A stretch of 64,000 bases of DNA, from the NCBI GenBank assembly GCA_008933995.1, contig WARS01000016.1, forward strand, positions 8,387,848 through 8,451,847, given 5' to 3'. Every line of letters starts with the position of its first letter. Position 1 is the stretch's first letter. Shown piece by piece: positions 22,429 to 34,793 of this stretch. The notes beneath the pieces are model-generated. The model searched no databases. It was not told the origin of the DNA and was given only the letters and a program-made list of their open reading frames with translations. A program made the translations under genes and the position numbers. This stretch comes from Datnioides undecimradiatus. Lineage: Eukaryota; Chordata; Actinopteri; Lobotiformes; Datnioididae.

Positions 22429-24284
22429 CTCAGTGTGTGCTGTCAAATCGGTGAAAATGATATCTTTATTTGCTTGTTTAGTCTTCGTCCTCATGTTTCA
22501 GTGCTTTGAGCTCTCCTGGCCACTGTCCTATTGGCCTTGATCCTGATTGTAGAAGTAATGTAGCATTTCCCTATCAGAAACAATGAAACTACAACATTCA
22601 ATTGAGCACTTAGACTTCTTATTCTCCCAACACTGCCCAGCAAGTAATAATTTTGCATTAAAAGATACTAACGTCAAAATATTTACATCATTGTGTATGT
22701 GTTTTCTTTTTTAATGGTAAGATTATGTGAACCTTGCTCAGAAACAAAGGTTTTGTTTCTCCATTTCTTGTCACAGGCGCAGAGTTCCTGCTCTGAATAT
22801 GGAGGAAACGCTGCTGAAAACTTAAAGACGCGTATTGAGAGAATCAGCTGTGGGAGAGCAAAGCCAGACCTCTCATTACTTCCCTTCTACTGTCTGTCTT
22901 TCTCATGAAAACCTCTCCATTCCTTCCCTTCAAAGATAAGACAGCTTACAGTCTTCCCCCTGCGCTGTGCTAGAGATCACGGAGAGCGCAGCAGCTGAAC
23001 TGCACATGCACTTACTCTCTTACACACAAGTTCCCGTGTCTGTGATGGCTTTAATTTCCACTCAGACCATATCAGCGCAGCCACAGTGTGAGCCGAGGCT
23101 GTGTTAGTGTGTGCGAGTGTGTATCTGGAGAACGCTGTGGTTGTTGAATAGATGTGAATAGAGGAATCTCTATTTATAGCCTTGTCAGAAACTGTGTGTG
23201 TGTGCTGCCCCCCCACCCCCTTGTCTGTGTGTTTACAGCAAAATAATGGCTCTCATTTGCTGTGTGTGTGTGATACATATAAAAGTAACATACAAGGACA
23301 GCCGAGCTCAGTTTTTTCCATAGCTTAATCCTCCCCGTCTTTGATTTCTGCTTCTTAAACCTCCTTCTTCTCTCCCCTCCTTACTTTGTGTTCTCTATCT
23401 TCTTGCTTTCTCCCCTCTTGTTTCACTTTGTCGTCAATATGTTGCAGGATTCAGAGTGCAAGGTCACAGTTTTCCAAGCCTCAAGTTGGGACTTTTCCCC
23501 CCATTTCCTCTCAATCTCCAAACTGCACCGACCGATAGAGAAAAAAAAGCCCTACACATTCTCGAGTTTTCAAAGTCACTTTCATCTCTACGTTGAAATT
23601 AATTGAATGTGGTTATTCCTATGAAAGAAGGAACAGTAGAGCTGTGTGATTGCTAGTGGGAAGGAGAACAAACAACAAGAGTGAGGGTTTGCTCTCAGAC
23701 CACATCTAGAGGAGGGGAGGATGGAGCGGTGAAGGGGAAGGGAGGCAAGTGATCGGGTTTGGGGGGAAAGGAGGAGAGGGAGTTATATATGTCACCGGTC
23801 ACAGTCTGGGATGAAGCTTTGTGGCTATCATGGCGTCAGTTATGGTTTAAGGGTATTCTGGTCCACAATGTGATATTGATTAAAGCTTTTCTTTGTCCTG
23901 AAAAATCCATGTGGATCAGGAAACAATTCATCTGCTTGTGTATTTGTGTCTGTGTGTGTGTTAAAAGAAATACTTAGAGACACTGAATCTCCATCTTGAG
24001 TAGATTTGAAAGGTGGCTTTGTAGCTTCTTTGCTTTGTGTAGGACGGCAGCTGTAGCCCGGATTCACAGCAGCCTCAGACTCAGTGACATCAGGAAAAAC
24101 TTCTCAAAAGGTCTGTAGAAACTTTTCAAACTGCTCCAGCAGCATAATCCTGCTGTCTGCTCCTGATTCATAGGTTCAATGCACAAGATGAAGTACCACA
24201 CAGGAAAAGCAGGAAACTTCCCAGAGCCTCAGAGGCTCCTGGATGCTTTAACATTTGATCCGCTCTGTGTCTCTTGGTTTTTAG

Positions 24285-24625
24285 CCATGCTAGCAGCAAA
24301 ATGGCCAAATGGATGTTGATCCAACCAAATCAAAATATCACAACAAACACTGGATTGATTGCTCTTCACTCCTTTGAGTCCCTCACAGTATGAATTGTAT
24401 TAACTTTGGTGATCCCATAACTCTACAAAACTGGTTTATAACTGAACAAATATTCATCAGCATTTATCTGATGTGTTTGTGCACAGTGTTAATTAGCGTA
24501 TGTTAGCATTCTAACATGGCAACACAATGGTGAACATAGTAAACATGCTTGCACAGACTCTGTAGGCTTGCTAGTAAGTTGATATTAGCATTTAGCTCAA
24601 AGCACAGCTGTGCCTTTAATATTGG
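24285..24625. repeat. Interspersed repeat family C, copy 3
   Basis: AGCCATGCTAGCAGC, TGTTGATCCAACCA, AATATCACAACAAACACTGG, then GTTAATTAGCGTATGTTAGC and ATTAGCATTTAGCTCAAAGC. The order is the reverse complement of copies 2 and 4. Confidence 0.55.
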
Positions 24626-26013
24626 TCCATTAAATATGAAGTCAGCTCCAAAGGATTATTGTTTTGGAGCTATGATGAGGCAGTATTTGGCTACCGTGGA
24701 GGTGGTCGACAGTCAGCTACAGGTGAGTTGACTAACACAGCTGGTGCTTGTGGATTAATCCCTCCCCTCGCTGGACCTCAGAGAACTGACACACACCATT
24801 GAAGAGTGTGTGAGCAGCTGTTTTGTTTGTGCCATGTGCTGGGGGAGCAATTATGCGTTTCAGAAATAATGAGTGAATATTAAACCCATTGATCAACCAC
24901 AGCGAGGTGGTTTACCTGCACAAGCAGATTCTCATTGATGCTTTTTTTTTTTTTTTTTTTTTCTTGGACTCTTGGTCGCTGCTGTGAGTCCAAAGTGTCT
25001 TCCTCCAGGAAAAGAGAGCAACAAACTTTTCCAAACCACCTTTCAGCCCAAACTGTCAGCCTACATAAAAGACTGGAATATTTCCTTAGGATATGACTCC
25101 TTTCAATGTTGCATATTCGTGGAAAGAAGCAGAATATTTGGGGCCAAACAGACACCCACACTCATCAGGCTGGATCAGTAATGTTGTAAACATCAGTAAT
25201 TTATTGATGATGGAAAAACCTGCAGAGCCTGTGTGCACTGTGTGTATGTGTGTGCGCATGCACTGTGTAAGTATGTTTGTGCGTGATAGTAAGAGAGACA
25301 GACAGAGAGTGAGAGGAGAAGAGAATGAGATTAACATTTAACAGACGGCAATTTGTCGGCCTCCAGGACAGGCAAAGAGAAACAGATCTTTTAAAGAGAG
25401 CAATCTGGATGAAGACCTTTTTTCATTCTCTCCTTTCTCTTTTTATATCTGCAATGCTCGTTTTTCCTGATTCCCTCCATTCACTTACTTCTGTTCGGCT
25501 CATTCATCATCTCATCCTTCGTCTCTGCTTCACCATCCACCACCTCTCTCATTCCACTGTGCCACAGTGGGTAGTTTTCACTGTGAACCACTGAACAGAG
25601 GAGGGATGCAGATGGCTGTGTGGTCCTGCCAAAGGTTCCCTTGCTCGCTGCATGCGTTTCACATCATTTGCCTGTTTTCGTACTATAATGCAATTAAAAC
25701 CCCATTAACGGTGAAATATGTGTGTGTTTTTAATCTGTGCGGGACCTTCTGTTTCTTCTCCTGGATAAATAAACTGACAGACAAGAGAAATTTCCTTTCA
25801 CTCGACGGGATGTTTGACAATTTCCAGTATGTGTGTGGGGGTTGCTGTGCATGCTGTGTATGTGTGTGTGTGCGCAAGTGTGTGTGCGTGTGCAGCTACA
25901 ACAGGAGGTCTTGTCATCTTAAACGGGATTGTACAGTCATGTGCTTCTCATTAAAATACTTCCCTCAGTTTGGGATAAAGGACTGATACTGCACAGTCAA
26001 TATCTTAAAACTT

Positions 26014-26015
<2 letters not shown>

Positions 26016-26053
<38 letters not shown>

Positions 26054-26064
26054 GTGTGTGTGTG
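26016..26064. repeat. (GT)n microsatellite
   Basis: About 24 units with one GC interruption. Confidence 0.95.
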
Positions 26065-28291
26065 GTCTTTGTATTATCATACTCTTGTGGTGGTTTATAT
26101 CCTAATGAAGAGTCTGACTAGTGTTTCAGCACGGCTGGAATAATGAACTGTTTCAATAATACTCAGCCCTGACATGTTGTTATATGGTTGACATTAGTGT
26201 TGTAAGGCCTTCGCTGTTGCTGCTGCTGATAATGTTGATGATAATGATGATGATGATCACAAAGTGCTCGGAGCCACATAAGTTTTCAGGCTTAAAGAGA
26301 AAGGCGAGTCATCATCATATGATTAATCGAAAACAGGAATAAATCTTCATGGATGACCTAGCAGCTACTTACGCAAAGCTGATTATCTTGGACCATGTGA
26401 GTCTATTAAATGATATTGCAACTGCACATGCCACCCAGAGTGTGTGTGTGTGTGTGTGTGTTTCTGTGTGTGACTGCATATGTGCGTGTGGGTCAAAGGC
26501 GCCTCCCAGGAGCAGCTGGAGACAGTGTATGATCGGCGGGGAGCTGAAGCGCAGAATCCCTGATCACAAGATTTCACAGCAGTTACTTTAATGGCTCTGC
26601 TGTGTACATTGTGTGTGTGTGTGAGTATTTGCGTATGTTGTGAAGTGAAGTGGGGACAGGCAGATAACGAGAGTGATTGACAGCTGTGACTTTAACGGGC
26701 TGGCTGATGTGTTAAAAAGACCATTGAGTTTGATTAATAAAGACAGAGGTTGAGATTTAGCGATAGAGAGACCGAGAGACACAAACACGCACACACACGG
26801 CGAGAGAGAGAGGGAGATAGAGAAAGCTGCTTTAAGGGCCTCAAGTTGAAGTGATCCTAGGTTTTATTGGTCCAGGTTTTGAGATCCTCATTTGTCTCTG
26901 CCACTCGAGCATGATGCTGTAGAGGAGAGGAACATCAACAGCAACATCTCTCCAACTTCTCTCCAAACAGTGAGTTTACATGCACATTACTATCACACTG
27001 ATCTGGTTTCTGGAGTATGTTTGGTGCATATTACTGTCATATCCTGGAAAAACTCAGATTCACTCAGATTGATTGATAAGCTGTGAACACAACACTGACA
27101 TATCACCACCTTAAGATGAAGTGACAAACATGTCAGCACTCATTCACACCTTCAGCAGATACAGAGCAACATTAGTATTTGGGGTCATGTTTCTGGCCTC
27201 CTGGTGAATATAAATCCAGTATTTACTCTGCTTTAGTTGTGTTATAGTCTCCTCCAACCCCAGGGAATGTCTGTCTCTTTAGCTGCTAAACGCTCTAATT
27301 TGTCCACCAGCTGGTCTCTAACTGTCTGTCTGCTGTTTGCTGCTTGGCGGGTCATGTGCAGTGGGTATTTAGAGGTCTTTCGCCGAGGCTGCCCAGTGGA
27401 ACAGCGATAAAATAGCTAAGAGTAAATAGACTGTGGTGGGTTTTTTTTTACCATAATGAAAAAAGCACTTTTCATCCATTCATACAAACACTAATTCCAC
27501 CCAGGAACAATTTAGTGTTTGGTGTCTTGGCCAGGGACATTGTAAGACAACAGGAGCCAGGGACTGAACTACCAGCCCTGAGATTAGTGGATGACCCGCT
27601 TCGGAGCTGACCCAAACAGCAGGAGAATGAGCGTAAACAATAAAACTGCAGGCCAGACACATAAACAATGCGCCCAAACTCACTATAACATAATAGAAAT
27701 GGGTCGAGCAGCAGCATTTTGTATCATCTGCAGATGGTGCACGGAGCCATGGCAGGTACCTGGTTAAAGAGTAATGATCAAGCTTCAGCTTCAGCCATTG
27801 TCACTGCCAGTTGAAAGAGTAGGGAGAGAGATACAAGATACGAGATAAAAGCAAACACAAACCTTCCTGGTTGTTGTCGATGACCCGACATCTGCTCCTC
27901 TACGTTTATCAATGAGAACGTGAGGCTCTTTGGATTCTGAACAATGTGTTTGATCAAATAAAACGAGCTACTGAGGAGAAAACTGGAGCAGCTGGGTGAG
28001 AGAAGCAGTATAGGAGCTGTAATGGATGACAGTTCTGTTGTGAAGATGAGTTGATTCATTGAGTAGTGCAGTGATAGTTATAGACTGATGACCTTGTGGT
28101 GCAGTCCATGACACCGCAGAGAGTCAGACTTAATTTGCTTTTCTCTCATCACCTTTTTTCACTTCCTGCCATCACCTCTCCCACGATCGTCCCACAGGCC
28201 GCACTGAACTCCCACTGCATATCAACTCCGCACACATCTCTCACATCAAAGGCAGCGACATGATGATGAAGCCCAGTGCATGTGTGTGTGT

Positions 28292-28297
<6 letters not shown>

Positions 28298-28349
<52 letters not shown>
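28298..28349. repeat. (GA)n microsatellite
   Basis: About 26 perfect GA units, preceded by a short TG run. Confidence 0.95.
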
Positions 28350-28351
<2 letters not shown>

Positions 28352-28631
28352 CTAACAGCGAGGGAGCGAGGGTGAGAGACACAAATAGGGCTGAAGAAGA
28401 CAAATAATGTGGGGAAGAAGGGGGGAAATTAACTGCTGTTTCATCTGGGTCTGAGCCAAAAGACATTTAATCAGTCTGGGTTAATATCACCACACACACA
28501 TATTACAATCACAAACACACACACGCACAAAGGGGAAAGAGGGAAGGAAAAATAACAAATGATTGGAAAGAAAACATGAATATGAAGGTGAGAGGTTCAT
28601 GTGTCTGGATGCAAACACTTTCCCAGGACTC

Positions 28632-28679
<48 letters not shown>

Positions 28680-28691
28680 GGATAGATAGAT
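28632..28691. repeat. (GATA)n tetranucleotide repeat
   Basis: About 15 units with one GATG interruption near 28677. The complementary TATC type occurs at 4686-4727. Confidence 0.95.
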
Positions 28692-31379
28692 CCTTTTAAT
28701 TAATTAATTGGCAGTTCAATACAGAGCATTTGTCCCTGTGGAAAGACAAAAAAGTAGTTAACATACATGTTTTAATAGGTAATCAGTTACTTATTTTACC
28801 TTTTATTACCCACATGCATGTTCCATCCCATCCACTGTAAAAACTCTCTATATATTCATTTTATTTTTTTTGCATCAGCTTATTTGCATTTACCCAAAAT
28901 TCAAACTCACTTGCTGGCATCTTTGGACACCTCTGCCTGCCCACGAGAATAACAACAAATAAAGTTCTTTGAGTTTGAACAATGTTTGGTTGCACACCAT
29001 TAGTTTGTAATGACCCTCCAGCTGGTTAGAGGGATGTAAGAGGTTAAACTTGCTTTCGACACCTTCAGCTAAAAAGCGTCTACCCTGTTGCCTTCGCTTC
29101 AGCCAGCCACTGCCCTCCGTGTTCTCCCTCCCACCCATGAAATATAACGGCTGATTTGTTTTACTTCCCCCGGGTGCCTCACCTTTAACCCTCTGCTTTC
29201 CTGGTCCCTGAAATCCATACCGTCTGTCCTGACCTTCTTCAGCAGACAGTTCACACATACACACACACACACATATATTCAACATCTCAAACACCATTCT
29301 TAGACTCCGTGAAATGTAGCCAACCAACTCTCAGCCATGACAAATGCAGAGGAGCCTCTGGTCTGAGTGTGACGCCTCAGTGCGGTCACGCTGTCACTGT
29401 CATCGTCGGACACTGGAAAGGAAATCTGCTGAAGTGGCGTGAAACTGAAGCAGATATAAGCCCTGTTCAACCTCCGTGTTTGTTTGACATCTTTGCTTTC
29501 CTACAGCTTTAATTTGATTGATTGAAATAAAATCATTTTAAAGTGGATTTTCTATGATTTGAGGTGTAAATGGGACTGTAATTGAGTGCTAAATTGAGTG
29601 AGACAACAGGAGGATGTCGGTGGGTGGGTGTGGGGTGGGGTTAGGCAGCAGATCAGGTTTTGTTTGCCTCCACAGACGGATAAATCTACAGCTGTTATTC
29701 AATCTTATACATACATATTTGGTTGAACTGTCTCCTGGCTCCGAGTGTGTGAGAACTGAGTTTTACTTGCTAAAAGAGACTTTCTATTTTACAACACATG
29801 ACACTTATGGCAACTGGTGACCTCCCTGTGAGTGTGTGTGTGTGTGTGTTGTAAATGTGGCTGCATGGGAACATGGAGTCATACATCTGCAGTATGTCAT
29901 GCTAAAAAAATGTAATACTGTACACCCCCGACCAGTCATCTGGCTCAAAAACACAGACAACTAATGAAACAAAACTATGCATCTGCAAACAAACTATAAT
30001 TCAAGCTCACAGCAGCTGGAGCCTCAAGTCAAATCCTCCTGACGTCCATGTTCTGCCAAGAAGCCTCAATATATTCAGTTGTGTCACTTCATTATCAAAA
30101 TTTGTTAGATGCTGACATCAGTCTCTTGCACAGTGACAACGTCAGTAACAAATCATATGTGACTTACATAACGTATCGTTATAGGAGATTCAATATCAAT
30201 ATTCAATATCAATAAGTGAACTGAGACCTAAGATGCTTAGTGAATGAAGATAAGAAGTTGAGGGGAGTTTTGCAATTTGGATCGGTACCCCTTGCAAAGT
30301 GCTCAGTGATCCAGGTCCCAACCCAGACTCCATCCTATGTGGACCCATATAAATTATTGTTGAGATTTAATACTTTACAGGTATCCACCACCCTCCCCAT
30401 TAAAAATAAACAAATCACCTCCTGAGCACATGACATGGATGACATACCATCCACAGTCCTAAAGGTTTATACCACTGACCTACAGGACCTACAGGTAGGG
30501 GTAGTGTGCCAAGAAATGCAGCAGCGTGCCAACAAAGGCAGTGAAGAAGAAAACTGCTGTCAAGTAAACATGCAGGTTTCAGCAAATGTTTGAAGAGGAA
30601 AGAAACACCGTCAGCGTGGTGGCAGACCTGAAGGATACACACGGTGTGGTGAGTAACACAGATTTTAAACATGACTTTGGTGTGTGTCAAAGAAAACTCT
30701 GCAGGACTTGAGAATCTGAGCCAGGGAATTTCATTCAGGCGAACTTTGATCTGGGAAAATCTCAGCAATTTTTAGCACAAACTTGCATTTGTGTAGATAT
30801 TCAGTGGCTGAAACTGTTGCGTGCTTTATTGTCTTGTGTGCAGCCAAGTCATATCTACTTGGCATGGTAGATCAGCCTATCAGCCTTATTAGTCCTAACG
30901 GCCTCTTTAGGTGGACGCAGATGGCACCACCTCATACATTTTCCTCCCTCTGAGTCCTGTTGGCATCTTTGGAAAAATGAACAGTAGAGCAGTGCATGTA
31001 CAACATCCTGCAGCTGCAAGTATTGTATCTGCTGAAAATAGCCCCCAACAAATGTCCTATTTACTTCTCTTTAATTCATTTTTGCATTACTCTGCTGCTG
31101 TGTGTTGTTGACACATGGATGGATTTGGATTTTGTCACAGGATTTATTGACTGCAGTAAAAATATAGAGAAGCACCACACTTCTCCTTTATGCCCCGGTC
31201 AGTGCAGACAGTGCAAGAAGAATCAATTAGAAAGACATTTTGCACGGTTTGCTGCTCCATGACTGATGAACTGATTGCAAAAGAATCATGTTGTGGCAGT
31301 GAATCTTACATCAATTTAATCCCTGTAATCAACAATGTCAGTGAGGAAATTTAATATATGAAGCCTATGCAGAAGAGCT

Positions 31380-31640
31380 TCTCTTTAGTGGTCAGCAGGG
31401 GGCGACTTCACTGGCTGCAAAAAGAAATCCAATTGTATGTGAGCCTATAAGAACCCCCACTTCTCAATTGACTTATTACCTCATTTAACACTTTCTTAAT
31501 GAGTTTATGGTCGCACTTGGGAGTCTGAAGTCTTACTCAATACAGCAGGATGTTCATGTTGTAAATTATGTTCCCACTTAGACTGAAATAGATAACAAAG
31601 CAGGGGACACCAGCAGTGGCTGCTTGTGATTGACAGCCAG
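31380..31640. repeat. Interspersed repeat (CAGCAGGGGGCGACTT type)
   Basis: GTCAGCAGGGGGCGACTTC, GCTGCAAAAAGAAATCCAAT, TTGACTTATTACCTCATTTA, ATGAGTTTATGGTCGCA, TACAGCAGGATGTTCATG and CTTGTGATTGACAGCC occur in the order I know from a dispersed teleost repeat. Family name not known to me. Confidence 0.5.
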
Positions 31641-32700
31641 GATAGAGCAGTATCCATGGCAGTGTGCACATTTAAATCATCCTGATCTTGTTTTCTCGTG
31701 TTGTCCGTGTCTTTTCAGTTCATGACAGGTAACTGTAACTGTGTGGTCACATAAAAACGTCTTGGATCAACAGTCGCTTCTATTAAAAGACTCTTTAATG
31801 ATTCAGTTGTTTCGTTTTTCGAGTACATTCTTTAATCCTGTCATTCATTAGTCAAAATTGGCTTCCTAATTAATGTAACAGCAAATTTAAATTACAGACA
31901 TGTCTTAGTAACCAAGTAAGATAACTTAGTGTCCTGGTCCTGCTGGGCTCATAACTGGTGTTAACAGGGTTAACCATTGACTCCAGGGGATGTTGACTCA
32001 TGCTTAGATGTAATGGCAATATTCTGTCAAAGCCTGATGAAAAGGAATATTTAACCATCAAGGTAACAACATTTGTTCTGTGTTCCTGGAAACTTGAAGT
32101 GTTTTACAGCGGAGCCAGGTGCAGATCAGGTCAGAGATGTAGGTCAGTGTGCATTGTGTCACTTCTTGTTCCAAAAACCAAGATGACAATAGCCAAAATG
32201 CCAAATTCAAGCATTCGAAGCACCAGTCCACAAACAGTGGGTAACATCACCGTGCCTCTGTCCATTATTAATCTACAGTCTACTGTGGCGAGTTAAGCAG
32301 AGGTCACTAGAGTCAAACAGTAATAATTCATCATCCTGTTTCCAATCTACTGAGACTGTGCGCAGCACCGATGAAGCTGCCCTCTGGACAAATTGAAGTA
32401 AAGCCCAATGCAAGGAAAAATCAATGCAACATCCTCACAAGCGTAGCACATGTTGGTGTCTGGTGTGCATGAGGTGTGCGAGTGATAATAACGCTTCAAA
32501 TATGGCAACACATTAATCTGTCGGGATGAAAGGAGCTGACACCTTTCAGTTTGGGTGAATGTGATAGTGACAGCCACAGAGTCTTATCTTATCAGCGAGG
32601 TACAAACAGGCCTGCAGCAGAGATGTGTTGCATCAGTCTGACACTTGCAAATCTCCACTCACACACTCTGCCAATTACATCCTGGTTATGGACTTATCCA

Positions 32701-32701
<1 letters not shown>

Positions 32702-32749
<48 letters not shown>
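32702..32749. repeat. (CA)24 microsatellite
   Basis: Uninterrupted CA units. Confidence 0.95.
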
Positions 32750-32752
<3 letters not shown>

Positions 32753-33149
32753 TCCAATATATAACACATACACACACATATTATTTCAAGTTTTATCTAA
32801 TCGTCACAAACCACACACCATTTGTCTCTATTCTATTCTGTAACTCACTCTTTTTTTCTTTTTTTTATTGTGACACTTTGGTCATCGTTAAATGGTATTT
32901 TATGATAGAATGAAACACAACTAATTTACTATCTCTTTATTATCTGTTAATATCTTTATCTGTTTCTGTAAAACATTTTTTCTGTAGTTTAGTTTTTTTG
33001 TCAAAGTTCTGTAAAGTTGAGAAAGCTGTAGTTTCTGCAGTTACAGCTACTAAACACTGTCTTGGACAAAAGTGTGATGGAGGCCCGTGGTGTATTTAAG
33101 TTTTCAAGGTGGAAAACTAAAAGGAAGATTTTGACATTGGTCAAACAGT

Positions 33150-33320
33150 ATAGTTAATGTGAGCCAAGTGGCTGTTAGCTTTGCTAAGCAAAAAGACTGG
33201 AAACAGAGGGAAAGCGTTAGCCCGTCTTTGTGTATCTGTGTAAAAACAACACATTGTGAAATCTTGGTCTTGGTTCAGGCTGTTGACTTCCTGGAGTGTC
33301 AGGATAAGTGGTTCCTACTG
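33150..33320. repeat. Interspersed repeat family A, copy 3
   Basis: GCTGTTAGCTTTGCTAAGC, AAAGACTGGAAACAGAGGGA, then GTAAAAACAACACATTGTG and GTTGACTTCCTGGAGTGTC. It is collinear with copies 1 and 2 and extends further 3'. Confidence 0.5.
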
Positions 33321-34594
33321 GTTTTATAAGAAATGACATAACATTAGCGGTCTTGGCTTCTCTCCAAGTGCTACCTGTTTAGTTTAGGATTGATTTTTGT
33401 GATTTCACTTACCCACTCACTTGTAAAGTTGGTCTTGGGCTGGCTACATTGCAGAAATTATGACCAGTAGAGTCGGTTTGCAGCATTAGGTTGTCAGGTG
33501 GCGGCTCCAAAGTCGAGGCTTAAATCTAAAGGTGACCAAGCTTTTATCATCAAAGCCCCTCTGATTTGCGGCGAGCTGCCTGAGGAGATACGACAGAACC
33601 AGTGACTTCCTTTCAATCACTTCTTAAAACCCATTTTTACAGCCTTGCTTTTATGTAATGCCACTTTCAATATATACACTTTTTAATCCTCTTTGTATTT
33701 ATTTATTTATACAGACATTTTGGGGTTTGCACTTTGTGTCTTTGTCATGTCTCTGTCAACTTTTTTGCCTCAGTTTTGGTTTGAGACAGCTTCTGTTTCA
33801 CTCAAATAAATTGGTAAATGTAGTGAACTGTAAAGTACATACAGAGAGATTTTTTAAAAAAAAGCCCAAAGGCTGGGATATCACAGCTATCTCACTCTGC
33901 TTCACTCTTATTGATAAGCTAAGCTGACCAGCATCTATGTGCTGCTTTGTATTTAAGGTACAGACTTGACAGTGATGACCATGGATTCGTAACTATCCCA
34001 TGTATATCCGGCTGGTCAGTATGTGCCACTAGACAATTAATCTTTTCATTTAAATATCATCATAGAACAATGTGTTCTATGTCCCTTCATGTCATGTTGA
34101 AGCCCTGAAGCTTCACTGGATGAAAGCTTTGTGTGGAGCTGTGAAAATGTGAATTATCTGAGAATATGAAGCATATGAATAAACAGATCAACTAGTTCTA
34201 CTGGTTGCCATGAAAATGTTGCACCATTGCAATCCATTTCGTCTTCCGTTCTCCACGAAGGAGCAAAGTGACACATTTTAATAGCTTTACACACTGTGTA
34301 GAGGCTGAGTGGCTCAGCTGATACAGTCTGAGTGGAGGAACACTCAGCTGAAAGGTGTGAAGTATTTGAGATCTGTTGTAGCATGCAGATGAACTTTAAT
34401 TGATTTACGATCATTTACATTCTTTTCTGTGCAGCAAATGAAAGAGATGGCGGTTCACTTGCTGACTGTGCTAAATGTTGAGCTCTTAACTGTGAAAAAC
34501 ACATTTTGTTGAAACACTGTGGGGAAAAAAGATACACAAGTTTGAGTGAAACATTTTAGGAGAAAAAAGATCCTCTAACACAAGAGTCAGAAAA

Positions 34595-34600
<6 letters not shown>

Positions 34601-34632
<32 letters not shown>
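34601..34632. repeat. (TG)n microsatellite
   Basis: About 16 units, extended by an imperfect TG run to 34644. Confidence 0.9.
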
Positions 34633-34633
<1 letters not shown>

Positions 34634-34735
34634 ATGTGTGTGTAGTGTTAGAGAGATCAAATCAAGGATAAGTAATACAAAAATAAGTCAGAACTGTCTG
34701 TTATCAACCGTGAGTCATAGTCATAGTGTGAGAAC

Positions 34736-34737
<2 letters not shown>

Positions 34738-34790
<53 letters not shown>
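34738..34790. repeat. (CT)26 microsatellite
   Basis: Perfect pyrimidine run of about 53 bp, followed by a CA-rich stretch to 34840. Confidence 0.95.

Positions 34791-34793
<3 letters not shown>

Larger units (their letters stand above)
19426..28290. other. Gene-free stretch upstream of fringe, part 1
   Basis: No splice-flanked, family-like coding segment is seen. It holds CA/TG arrays (20076-20123, 20295-20342, 26016-26064), poly(T) at 24943-24962, and repeat copies described separately. ORFs here mostly read through dinucleotide repeats. Confidence 0.5.

Noticed and set aside
28890-29327. 145-aa minus-strand ORF
   Set aside because: It reads through a CA repeat, has no family motif, and no exon signals flank it.
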